From the NCBI GenBank assembly GCA_937943625.1, contig CALEAD010000049.1, forward strand, positions 1 to 41,881: DNA of 41,881 nucleotides. Reading direction: 5' to 3'. Shown one piece after another: positions 17,249 to 24,772 of the stretch. The translations under genes and the position numbers were made by a program. Positions within the stretch are counted from its first letter, which is position 1, and each line of letters opens with the position of its first letter. This stretch comes from an uncultured Anaerolineae bacterium (GTDB taxonomy: Bacteria > Chloroflexota > Anaerolineae > Promineifilales > Promineifilaceae). A model generated the notes under the pieces. That model searched no databases. It was not told the DNA's origin and was given only the letters and a program-made list of their open reading frames with translations.

Positions 17249-17265
17249 CGATAAGGGAAAAAATC

Positions 17266-18933
17266 ATGAAACAGATACTCAGCTTATTCTTGCTTGTGCT
17301 ATTCCTGGCGGCTTGTGGCGGCAGCCAGGCAGAACCAACGCCAACGGCCGTTCCGCCCACCAACACACCCGCGCCAACGGCCGTTCCCACCGCAACCATC
17401 GCGCCCACGGCAACGGCCGTACCCGACCTGACCGGCGACTTTGTACCCTTCAATGACGAATTTCAGGGCATTGCCCTCAAACACCCGGCCGATTGGGCCT
17501 CTCTCAGCTTCTTCTTTACCATCCTTGCCTCCAGCGAGGCACTCGTCGAGAACGCCCTGTCCGGCGAAACACCCGAAATCGGCAACGGCGCACTCCTGCT
17601 CATCATTGCCAGCGACACGGCCGAACTAGAGAGCGACGATCCCAAAGCCTTATTGAGCAACGCCACCGAAGAGTTCGAATTTGGTGGCAACCTGGAGATC
17701 ATCAACCCTCTGACCGTTACGCGTACCAATGGCCAGGAAATTGCCACACTGGTGGCAAAAGGCGAAGCCGAAGGGCAGCAAATTGTCGTTCTCTACGCCG
17801 TTGTGCTCAACAAAGAGCTGGGGCGCGTCGCCATTGTTGCCGGCGTTACTGGTGCAATCGCGCAAGAACAGCAGTTGCCCATCATGCAGGCCATTGTCAG
17901 CACCATTGAAGTCGGCGCAGCGGGAGAGCTGAGTGACGACTTTGGGGGATTTTTTGAGCCTATGCCTGTGGCGCAAATTGAGCCGTTGCCCATTCTGCTG
18001 AACGAAACGGTCACGGGCGAACTGACAGGTTTCGACCCCATCTACTACTCCTTTACAGGCTTGCCGGCGCTGGCCTATGACGTTATCGTGAAGCCGTTGA
18101 ATGATGACCTCGACCTCATTCTCGACCTGGTTGATGTGGATGGCGTCTCCCTGCTTGATATGCAGGTGGATGAGACATTCTATGGCGGCACAGAGATTAT
18201 TCACGCCTTCCAACCAGCAGAGAGTGGTCTGTTCATAGTGATGGTGCGTGGTTTTGCTGGGGGCACAGGCGCGTTTGAACTTTTGCTGCGCGAGGCCGCA
18301 GACGAGTCAGAGTCACGGCTGCAAGGGCCGGGCAGCGAACTGCTGGCTACGGTCACGCTTGAATCGGAACAGGGCATTTTGTTCTACTTCATCGCCGCAG
18401 AAGGCAGCGAAATTGATTTCCTGGTCTCTCCATATGATGACCTGGACGTTGTTCTGGCAATTTATGGTGAGGATGAAAACCTGCTGAAGGAAGTAGACGA
18501 CTCCTGGGGAGAAGAAAGCCTGGTTTTTATTGCGCCCAAGGCGGGCACGTATGCCCTGGAGGTGCGTGGTTATGCTGGCGCCAGTGGCACGTTTGACCTG
18601 AGCCTGGTAGCTTCGCCCGACGTCGTCTTAGACTTGTATGATGGGGACCTGGTGAATGGCTGGCTAGACGACAGTGGTAAGCGTGATTACGTAATTGCAC
18701 TGGAGGCCGGTCAGGCGCTGGTGGTAACGGCCGAACCGGAGGCAGAGTTCGATCTGGTGATTGAGCTGCGTGATGAAAATGGGCAACGATTGCTGGATAT
18801 GGACGATAGCCCGCGTGGCGGCACGGAAACGTTAATCTTTGCGGTTATGAGCAATGGTCTTTACACCATTCACATTCGCGGTTTTGCCGGTGCAGCGGGT
18901 GGCAAGTTCGTCATGAGCATCACAACTGACTAG
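17266..18933 (+). CDS. Lipoprotein with three pre-peptidase C-terminal-like domains
   Basis: This 555-residue protein has a lipobox (FLAAC, Cys17) and a Pro-Thr-Ala linker at about 20-55 in which three ACGGCCGT palindromes encode Thr-Ala-Val. An N-terminal globular domain follows (FNDEFQGIALKHPADWAS) that resembles that of the preceding lipoprotein. Three beta-sandwich repeats come next, each of about 100 residues and each ending in a VRGFAGGTG, VRGYAGASG or IRGFAGAAG motif, as in PPC (bacterial pre-peptidase C-terminal) domains. No catalytic residues are visible. ATG 17266 lies 17 bp after the previous stop with a weak AAGGGA site. A role in binding or stabilising extracellular material is inferred only from the domains. 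Confidence 0.8.
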   Translation: MKQILSLFLLVLFLAACGGSQAEPTPTAVPPTNTPAPTAVPTATIAPTATAVPDLTGDFVPFNDEFQGIALKHPADWASLSFFFTILASSEALVENALSGETPEIGNGALLLIIASDTAELESDDPKALLSNATEEFEFGGNLEIINPLTVTRTNGQEIATLVAKGEAEGQQIVVLYAVVLNKELGRVAIVAGVTGAIAQEQQLPIMQAIVSTIEVGAAGELSDDFGGFFEPMPVAQIEPLPILLNETVTGELTGFDPIYYSFTGLPALAYDVIVKPLNDDLDLILDLVDVDGVSLLDMQVDETFYGGTEIIHAFQPAESGLFIVMVRGFAGGTGAFELLLREAADESESRLQGPGSELLATVTLESEQGILFYFIAAEGSEIDFLVSPYDDLDVVLAIYGEDENLLKEVDDSWGEESLVFIAPKAGTYALEVRGYAGASGTFDLSLVASPDVVLDLYDGDLVNGWLDDSGKRDYVIALEAGQALVVTAEPEAEFDLVIELRDENGQRLLDMDDSPRGGTETLIFAVMSNGLYTIHIRGFAGAAGGKFVMSITTD

Positions 18934-18963
18934 GCCATAAGTTATCAGAACGTAACAGGAAAC

Positions 18964-19053
18964 TGAGACACAGAGGACACAGAGAGCACGGCAAAAAACG
19001 AGGTCACTACGACCCGGTGCGCTCTGTGTTTCCTCTGTGCCCTCTGTGTTTCT
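18964..19053. terminator. Long ACAGAG inverted repeat between convergent genes
   Basis: GACACAGAGGACACAGAG-type sequence (about 18966-18990) faces CTCTGTGTTTCCTCTGTG-type sequence (about 19021-19038) and a further CCCTCTGTGTTT (19040-19051). This gives an imperfect stem of about 25 bp around a 25-30 nt loop. Lying between two convergent genes, it probably ends transcription both ways; the T-run on the plus strand is short. Confidence 0.55.
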
Positions 19054-19087
19054 GCGGGATGGTTACGAAAGTTTGCCCATGCCCAGA

Positions 19088-21571
19088 CTATGGTGCATGC
19101 CTGATGTGGCGAGTGGGCAAGATGGCGGGCTGTTCTGCGGCGCTCTCGCTGATAAGGGGCAGGAAAAGGAAGTAGCGCACCGGTTCCAGCGCCACATCTT
19201 GCACCGCAATGCTGTTGATGGGAATGGTAACGGTCAGCGTTTGTGCATGATAGGACTCGGCCATTACTGTCATGGTATAGACGCCAGCCGGCAGGGTGAT
19301 GGTGAAGTAGCCACTGAGATCGGTCATGATCACGGCCGTTGGCGTAATCGTCTGCCAGAGGGTAATGGTGGCATTGGCAATCGGGTTGGCGGTGAGCGCA
19401 TCGCTGATCGTGCCGTTAAGCGTTCCCTGGTAAAGCAGCGCCTCTAGCTCAATGTCTTGTGTCAGCGGCGCACCGTAGACAATTTGCACCTGGCTGAGGG
19501 TGAGCGGATGATAGCCAACGGCCGTTGCCCGCAGCTCATACGTCCCGACCGGCAGCGTGGCCATGTAAGCGCCGCTGGCGTCTGTTGGCACGCTGTGCGT
19601 AACGGTCATCCCCTGCCAGAAGCCAATCTCCGCGTCGGCAATGGGGTCTTGCGTCACGGCGTCGCTGACCTGGCCATGAATGGCGCCATAGTACACCAGT
19701 GCCTCCAGCGCCACGTCCTCGGTCAGCACATCCCCTGCCGCAATTTGCACATTTTCCAATGTGGCGGCGTGATAGCCAACGGCCGTTGCCGCCAGATCAT
19801 ACACCCCTACTGGCAGCGTCAGCGTATAGTAACCGCTCGCATCCGTTTGTGTGCTGTAGGTGGTCGTTATCCCCTGCGAGAGGGTGATTTCCGCGCCGGC
19901 AATAGGCTCTTGCGTGACCACATCGGTAACAAACCCATGTACCCCACCCAGCGGCGGTTCACCCAGCACCACATTTTGCGTGATGGTAGCGTCATCGTTC
20001 ACCTGGATGCCGCTAATGACGACGGGATCATATCCAGCTACGGTCACGGTTAGGGTATAGAGGCCGGCGGGCAGAGGGGCATTGTAACGGCCGTTTTCTC
20101 CCGTCGTGTAGCTGCGCGTGTGCTGTGCGCTTTGGAAGAGCAGGTGCGCCTGGGGAATAGGGGTGGAGTCGGCCGTTGTCACCTGCCCCTCCACCGTGCC
20201 CCACCAGGGCGTGCCCGCCAGATGGGCAAACGTGGCCACAGAAGCCCGCGTCATGTTCATGAAGTAGGTCAGATTCAGTGTACTGAGCCGGTCATTGACG
20301 GTGTGATAATAGGGGGTAAAGTCATCATAATCCTCAATGACCAGGATGGCGGTATAGTTGCGATCCCAAAAAGATTTATTATCGCTGTAATTGCCCAACC
20401 AGTTATTGATCAGCACATCTGGCTGTAAGTTCAAATTATATTCACCCACCACGTCGGCAAAAAGATATGCCAGATTTACCGAGTCTGGCAATGCGCTTCT
20501 GGCGTGTAAGTCTAGGATAGGCGCGCCGATGGCATCATACGCGATCATGTCCATGTTCAGCACGCCAATAATCTGTTCGTTGGCATTGTATGAGCGCTGG
20601 GCATAGGCGGCGCTGCCGTATAACCCCTGCTCCTCACCGGTCCACAGGGCAAAACGCAGCGTCACGTCCCACTGGTAGCGGCTGAGAATTTCGGCAGCAA
20701 TGAGCACAGCGCTGCTGCCGCTGGCATTGTCGTCGGCGCCAGGGGCCAGCGGGCCACTGGGCATATCGTCCAGGTGGGCGCAGATAATGACGATTTGTTC
20801 CGGGTGGGTTTGCCCCGGTAGCGTGGCAATGACGTTGGGGTAGGTGCTGCCGTTCCAGACGTGATACTCCACGTCTAGCCCAAGCTGGGTGAAGCGTTCA
20901 CCTGCGTATTGCGTGGCCTTCTGAATGGGCGTGCCGCTGTAGGTGTGACGCGTGGCAATGGTGTAGGACTGCCCCCCCACGGTTACTGGCCATTCGCCGC
21001 TGAGAGAGCCATTGGTTAGCCAGACGCGATCGATAGTGATTTCTGGCAGCATGGCTTGAATAATGGGGTCGGCGTCTACGTTGGGGGGGATAACGGTCGG
21101 TGTGTCGGGCAACCGCTGCGGAAGCAGGGAAAGGTGGGCAATATGCGCGCCAAGGGTGCTGAGCTGTTCAGCCTGGGCTGGCGTCGTTTGTAGCAGGTAT
21201 TGATAGCCATCGTACAGCAGTACACGGCCGTATGCCGACCAGTCAGGTTGGGTACGGCCGTTGCCGGGCGCAACCAGAAAATACGTTTCCCCTTCCTCAA
21301 TAGCCGTGTCCAGCAGGCGGTAAGGGGTGCCGCTGCGGGAGAGAGCCGCCTGTGTAGTTTTATCTGCGCCGGCGAGTAAATAAGCTCCGCTACGGTCGTG
21401 CAGGCGGGCATACACCTCCACGCCCTCAGGCTGCCACTTCTCGCCCACATCCACCGGTAATGGCAGATACACCAGCCCCTTCTCTGTCGGTAGTCCCGCC
21501 GCCGAGACAGAGGCAACCAGAACCAGCGCCACCAGCGCCGCTAAAAGCCATATTCGTGTTGTACGTTTCAT
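19088..21571 (-). CDS. Secreted M28-family zinc metallopeptidase with four C-terminal repeats
   Basis: This 827-residue protein starts with a signal peptide (MKRTTRIWLLAALVALVLVASVSAAG). The M28 aminopeptidase domain shows the zinc ligands and catalytic residues in IICAHLDDMPSG, GADDNASGSSA, WTGEEQGLYGSAAYA, LNMDMIAYD and YYHTVNDRL. Four beta-sandwich repeats of about 80-90 residues follow, of the carboxypeptidase-regulatory type (for example GYYTLTLPVGVYDLAATAVGYH). In two repeats, palindromes at the same place encode TAV. It ends near RYFLFLPLI, like the YLPLI motifs of Chloroflexota exoproteins. The ATG at 21571 with AAGGA is preferred over an upstream in-frame start without a signal peptide. 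Likely role: extracellular peptide breakdown. Confidence 0.9.
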   Translation of the reverse strand: MKRTTRIWLLAALVALVLVASVSAAGLPTEKGLVYLPLPVDVGEKWQPEGVEVYARLHDRSGAYLLAGADKTTQAALSRSGTPYRLLDTAIEEGETYFLVAPGNGRTQPDWSAYGRVLLYDGYQYLLQTTPAQAEQLSTLGAHIAHLSLLPQRLPDTPTVIPPNVDADPIIQAMLPEITIDRVWLTNGSLSGEWPVTVGGQSYTIATRHTYSGTPIQKATQYAGERFTQLGLDVEYHVWNGSTYPNVIATLPGQTHPEQIVIICAHLDDMPSGPLAPGADDNASGSSAVLIAAEILSRYQWDVTLRFALWTGEEQGLYGSAAYAQRSYNANEQIIGVLNMDMIAYDAIGAPILDLHARSALPDSVNLAYLFADVVGEYNLNLQPDVLINNWLGNYSDNKSFWDRNYTAILVIEDYDDFTPYYHTVNDRLSTLNLTYFMNMTRASVATFAHLAGTPWWGTVEGQVTTADSTPIPQAHLLFQSAQHTRSYTTGENGRYNAPLPAGLYTLTVTVAGYDPVVISGIQVNDDATITQNVVLGEPPLGGVHGFVTDVVTQEPIAGAEITLSQGITTTYSTQTDASGYYTLTLPVGVYDLAATAVGYHAATLENVQIAAGDVLTEDVALEALVYYGAIHGQVSDAVTQDPIADAEIGFWQGMTVTHSVPTDASGAYMATLPVGTYELRATAVGYHPLTLSQVQIVYGAPLTQDIELEALLYQGTLNGTISDALTANPIANATITLWQTITPTAVIMTDLSGYFTITLPAGVYTMTVMAESYHAQTLTVTIPINSIAVQDVALEPVRYFLFLPLISESAAEQPAILPTRHIRHAP

Positions 21572-21597
21572 GGGAGTTCCTTTTTGTGAAGAGATTT

Positions 21598-21659
21598 CAT
21601 GAGCGGGGCGCATTGCCACAAGTGAAACCGTAACGCAGGTTACCAAACCTGCGCGCACC
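21598..21659 (+). repeat. Dispersed 62-bp intergenic element, copy B
   Basis: This is an ungapped match (about 46 of 62 by eye) to 6099-6161. It contains the perfect hairpin CGCAGGTT-ACCA-AACCTGCG at 21634-21653. It lies directly upstream of the M28 peptidase gene, whose reading direction is opposite to that of the gene beside copy A. Confidence 0.55.
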
Positions 21660-21670
21660 GGGTTAAGTTT

Positions 21671-21713
21671 GTCGTAACCGCTTCAGCGGGTAACCGGCTA
21701 AAGCCGTTACGAC
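21671..21713. repeat. REP-like unit folding as a three-way junction
   Basis: Outer arms GTCGTAAC (21671-21678) and GTTACGAC (21706-21713) enclose two hairpins, CGC-TTCA-GCG and CGGC-TAAA-GCCG. The same order ACCGCTT-AGCGG...AACCG-CTAAAG-CG...ACGAAC returns at 22205-22246. The two units flank the small gene at 21821-22192. Confidence 0.55.
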
Positions 21714-21820
21714 GAACCCCAAAAAGTTAGTTTGTGGAATTACCGGGCAAAATGTCAGTTTATGACCTTGCGCTGCATAGATTTGCGCCATATTATACCA
21801 TACTGCTACAGGTGAAAACG

Positions 21821-22192
21821 ATGAACCCTTTTACCCGCTTTCTCACGCAGTGGTCTGATGATAGCAACGGCCGTTTACGCACCTTCATCACTCACTGGGA
21901 TGCGCTAGAGCGCATTGTCGTCCAGGTGTACCGGCAAAAGCTCACCCCGGAGGCCGCCGAAGCGGAGTATATGCGCGTCTGGCCCTGGTTGCGGCAGCAT
22001 TATGGGGAATGGGCAGAGGTGTTACGGCCGTATTGGCAGCAAACCCGTGCTGCCGGGGCGCCTACCGCCACTGACCCCTTCCAACTCCTGCTGGACATCC
22101 CCTTCCCCCAGGCCATCCTGGGCGATTGGCGCGCCATGCAGCATCTACCCGCCGCCAGAGAGGCCATCAACCAATACCTGCTTCGTGAATGA
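21821..22192 (+). CDS. Small soluble protein of unknown function
   Basis: I do not recognise this 123-residue protein. It is mostly helical in look, Trp-rich (WSDD, THWD, VWPWLRQHYGEW, RPYWQQ, GDWRAMQ) and has no signal peptide or membrane segment. ATG 21821 follows ACAGGTGAAAACG, and TATTAT-like sequence lies upstream, so this start is better than an upstream in-frame one at 21734 that would run through the promoter-like region. It is flanked on both sides by related REP-like double hairpins. ACGGCCGT occurs twice in frame, as in most genes of this part. Confidence 0.65.
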   Translation: MNPFTRFLTQWSDDSNGRLRTFITHWDALERIVVQVYRQKLTPEAAEAEYMRVWPWLRQHYGEWAEVLRPYWQQTRAAGAPTATDPFQLLLDIPFPQAILGDWRAMQHLPAAREAINQYLLRE

Positions 22193-22204
22193 CCGCTGAC
22201 GGCC

Positions 22205-22246
22205 GACCGCTTTAGCGGTCAACCGACTAAAGTCGGCACCACGAAC
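22205..22246. repeat. REP-like double hairpin, second copy
   Basis: GACCGC-TTTA-GCGGTC (22205-22220) and CCGACT-AA-AGTCGG (22223-22236) are two perfect adjacent hairpins, followed by ACCACGAAC. Order and spacing match the unit at 21671-21716, but the outer arms are not kept. Confidence 0.55.
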
Positions 22247-22308
22247 GGGTATACACAGCTTTGTGAACCGGGCTCAAATCGAGAATTACTGGGTCAATCA
22301 GGCAAAAG

Positions 22309-22337
22309 TTGTTTTATCCATCTCAAGCGAGTAAACT
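22309..22337 (+). promoter_or_regulatory. Candidate promoter of rpsU
   Basis: TTGTTT (22309-22314) and TAAACT (22332-22337) are spaced by 17 bp, about 28 nt ahead of the bS21 reading frame. This is a fair sigma-70-type match in a lone-gene context. Confidence 0.4.
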
Positions 22338-22364
22338 ACATAGAGAAATTTTTCCCAAAAGGGG

Positions 22365-22568
22365 GTGAACACACTGCCGAAAGTAGTTTTGCGTAACAAC
22401 GAATCGCCAGAGCAAATGTTGCGCCGCTTCAACAAAGAAGTGGTAAAAAGCAAAGTGCTGGCTGATGTGCGCCGCAAACGCTGGTTTGTTTCAAAAAGCG
22501 AACTGCGTCGCATCGAAAAGAAAAAAGCAACTCGCCGTGCGCGCCGTGCACAAAGCACTGGCGAATAG
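22365..22568 (+). CDS. rpsU: Small ribosomal subunit protein bS21
   Basis: The frame encodes the bS21 family, a small basic 30S protein: PKVVLRNNESPEQMLRRFNKEV, then a Lys/Arg-rich tail (RRKRWFVSKSELRRIEKKKATRRARRA). There is no ATG. A GTG at 22365 would overlap the excellent Shine-Dalgarno AAAAGGGGGTGA (22357-22368), while CTG at 22374 sits five bases behind it and gives MPKVVLR, matching how the family normally starts. I give the longer coordinates but think initiation at CTG 22374 (64 residues) is likelier. A clear terminator follows, so it is probably a single-gene transcript. Confidence 0.92.
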   Translation: MNTLPKVVLRNNESPEQMLRRFNKEVVKSKVLADVRRKRWFVSKSELRRIEKKKATRRARRAQSTGE

Positions 22569-22602
22569 CTCGTTTTGCCCCCTATTGCATCATGTTTGCT
22601 TC

Positions 22603-22637
22603 AAAGCCTGTTGCCCACTGGTAGCAGGCTTTTTGTT
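22603..22637 (+). terminator. Rho-independent terminator of rpsU
   Basis: AAAGCCTG (22603-22610) pairs with CAGGCTTT (22625-22632) around a 14-nt loop, followed by TTGTTTT. It lies 35 bp after the bS21 stop. Confidence 0.8.
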
Positions 22638-22747
22638 TTCTGGGATGTGTCACGCTTCAGTCCATCCTGCATCTAACCCCACAGAACGCAGCAAGAGGTT
22701 CAACCACAGGCAAAATCTGAACTTTTTACGATATTTTGGAGGATAAA

Positions 22748-23401
22748 ATGGCTCTTTTAAGAGAAGATGATCGGCAACACCTGATTAACGAGTTTTCTGT
22801 GCTGACCAACCCTGTTAAACTCGTGGTTTTTACGCAGAAGTTGGAATGCCAATACTGCGCCGAAACGCGCATGATAGCCGAAGAAGTTGCCGCGCTTTCA
22901 GATAAAATTTCGCTGCAAGTGTACGACTTTGAGGCACACGCCGAGATAGCTGAGCAGTACGGCATAGACAAAATACCCGCCACCGTCATTATGCGCGGTG
23001 GCAATGACCCAAAAGATTATGGCATTCGCCTTTTTGGCATTCCCTCTGGTTATGAGTTTTCCACACTCATCGAGGATATTATGATGGTTTCGCGGGGAGA
23101 TTCTGGCCTTTCGGCGGAAACAAAAGCCTGGGTAGCAGCCCTGAAAAAGCCGGTACACATGCAGGTCTTCATCACGCCTACCTGCCCATACTGCCCGCGC
23201 GCTGTCATTCTGGCGCATCAACTGGCGATGGAAAGCGACCTGATCCGCAGCGACATGGTCGAGGCGATTGAGTTTCCTCACCTTGCCAATAAGTACCACG
23301 TTCATGGTGTGCCGCGTACAGTCATCAATGAGCGTGTTCACATTGAGGGTGCAGCCCCAGAGCGAATGCTGTTGGGTAAGTTGAAGGAAGCTGTGGCGTG
23401 A
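22748..23401 (+). CDS. Protein disulfide oxidoreductase with two thioredoxin folds
   Basis: This 217-residue cytosolic protein has two glutaredoxin/thioredoxin-like units. The first has CQYC at residues 34-37 and a cis-proline in KIPATV. The second has CPYC at 146-149 and cis-proline in GVPRTV. This is the PDO (glutaredoxin-like domain) architecture known from thermophilic archaea and some deep bacteria, which passes electrons from a thioredoxin-reductase-like flavoprotein to target disulfides. ATG 22748 follows TTGGAGGA. The next gene, 198 bp on, is such a flavoprotein, so the two probably form a redox pair even though each has its own leader. Confidence 0.9.
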   Translation: MALLREDDRQHLINEFSVLTNPVKLVVFTQKLECQYCAETRMIAEEVAALSDKISLQVYDFEAHAEIAEQYGIDKIPATVIMRGGNDPKDYGIRLFGIPSGYEFSTLIEDIMMVSRGDSGLSAETKAWVAALKKPVHMQVFITPTCPYCPRAVILAHQLAMESDLIRSDMVEAIEFPHLANKYHVHGVPRTVINERVHIEGAAPERMLLGKLKEAVA

Positions 23402-23544
23402 GGCCATTGGTTACAAGTTAAGCAAGTTTATGTTTTGTCGTAGCGTGGTTTTCCAAACTGCGTATCGAACTGGAAGTGCGATTGACGAGGGAGAGTTCAC
23501 CGGCGGCCGCCGACCACCCGTAGCACGGCCAGCTAGTCAATGGC

Positions 23545-23592
23545 CTGCGGTCAGCCGTCAGCGGTCAGGGCCTGCGGTCATTTTCGAAGGAG
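23545..23592 (+). repeat. CGGTC-rich leader repeat before the flavoprotein
   Basis: CCTGCGGTCA occurs twice, with GCCGTCAGCGGTCAGG between, ending in GCGGTCATTTTCG and AAGGAG just before the start codon. This is the same module as at 921-987 and 2682-2773. The remaining gap, 23402-23544, shows no gene or clear terminator. Confidence 0.6.
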
Positions 23593-23599
23593 ATGCATG

Positions 23600-24589
23600 A
23601 TGGAATTGAGTTTGGGGCTGGGCCTGTCGAAGCTGGGTCTGGAAGCAGAAAACGACTATGATGTGATTATCATTGGCGGCGGACCGGCTGGCGCTTCGGC
23701 CGCCATCTACACAGCACGCTCGGAGCTGAAGACGCTGGTAATTGACAAAGGGCTAACGGCCGGGGCGCTGGGCATCACGGCCAAAATCAGCAACTATCCT
23801 GGCGTGCCCGGCCCCATTTCTGGGGCGGAGCTGGTAGAAATTATGCGCCAGCAAGCGGAATCTTTTGGCGCAATGTTTATCACCGATAAGGTGGTGGGGG
23901 TGGATATACATAGCACACCCAAAATGGTGATGGCTGGCACAGGGACATTTACAGCTAAAGCCATTATCCTGGCAACCGGTTCAATGGGGCGCACCAGCGT
24001 GGTTCCGGGCGAGGAGGTGCTGCTGGGGCGCGGTGTGAGTTATTGCGCGACCTGTGATGGCGCCTTTTTCCGTGACCAGACGGTGGCGGTAATCGGAAAT
24101 AATGACGAGGCGCTGGAAGAGGCGCTGTTTTTGACCAAATATGCGGCGAAAATTTACCTGGTTGTGCCCACGCCAGAGTTAAAGGCGCGCGACTTTCTCG
24201 TCCACGAAGTGACGACGCATGAAAAAATCGAGGTGCTATTGGGCACACGCCTGAAAGAAATTGTGGGCACGGAGCTGGTGGAAGGCGTGCGCGTGCAGCC
24301 ACGCGGTGGCGCGGAAGCGTTGCTGCCGGTTTCTGGTGCGTTTGTGTACCTGCAAGGAGGTAAGCCGATTACGGATTACCTGATGGAGCAGCTGCAAACA
24401 ACGCCGGAGGGGTGTCTGGTTGTGGATAGTGAGATGCAAACGGCCGTTCCCGGTGTGTTTGCCGTAGGGGATTTACTCTGCACCCACATCAAGCAGGCGG
24501 TTATTGCCGCCGCTGATGGCGTGATTGCTGCCATTGCCGCTGACAAGTTCATTCACGGCCGTAAAAAGCTGCAAACAGACTGGCGCTGA
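23600..24589 (+). CDS. Thioredoxin-reductase-like flavoprotein
   Basis: This 329-residue protein has the thioredoxin reductase fold: FAD-binding GGGPAG at residues 26-31, the redox pair CATC at 149-152 in YCATCDGAFF, and the C-terminal FAD motif GVFAVGDL. The NADPH-binding half is degenerate. The usual GGGdSA reads GNNDEA (about 166-171), and the HRRxxxRA stretch reads VPTPELKA, so the arginines that bind the 2'-phosphate are gone. It may use NADH, ferredoxin or another donor. Starts at 23597 and 23600 are both ATG; 23600 has better spacing from AAGGAG. It is paired with the upstream two-fold oxidoreductase, its probable partner. A strong terminator follows. Confidence 0.88.
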   Translation: MELSLGLGLSKLGLEAENDYDVIIIGGGPAGASAAIYTARSELKTLVIDKGLTAGALGITAKISNYPGVPGPISGAELVEIMRQQAESFGAMFITDKVVGVDIHSTPKMVMAGTGTFTAKAIILATGSMGRTSVVPGEEVLLGRGVSYCATCDGAFFRDQTVAVIGNNDEALEEALFLTKYAAKIYLVVPTPELKARDFLVHEVTTHEKIEVLLGTRLKEIVGTELVEGVRVQPRGGAEALLPVSGAFVYLQGGKPITDYLMEQLQTTPEGCLVVDSEMQTAVPGVFAVGDLLCTHIKQAVIAAADGVIAAIAADKFIHGRKKLQTDWR

Positions 24590-24603
24590 GCAGCGTCACA
24601 ATC

Positions 24604-24637
24604 AAGAGCAGGGCGCAAAGCCCTGCTCTTTTGTTTC
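24604..24637 (+). terminator. Strong rho-independent terminator
   Basis: AAGAGCAGGGC (24604-24614) and GCCCTGCTCTT (24620-24630) form a perfect 11-bp stem with loop GCAAA, followed by TTGTTT. It lies 14 bp past the thioredoxin-reductase-like gene. Confidence 0.92.
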
Positions 24638-24772
24638 TAAAGGCAACCAAGAAACCAGTTTCCTCTTGTGTTTTACCCTTATTTGTTGTTTACTCATAGG
24701 TGGTTGGCAACGGCCGTTTCCCGATGTCAGGCCGCGCCATTTTTGCCTTGTTTTGTATTATGGAGATGGTTT

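Noticed and set aside
18964..19053. Repeated CTCTGTG/CACAGAG units considered as a CRISPR or tandem-repeat array
   Set aside because: There are no unique spacers of equal length; the units face each other and form one long imperfect stem between convergent genes.
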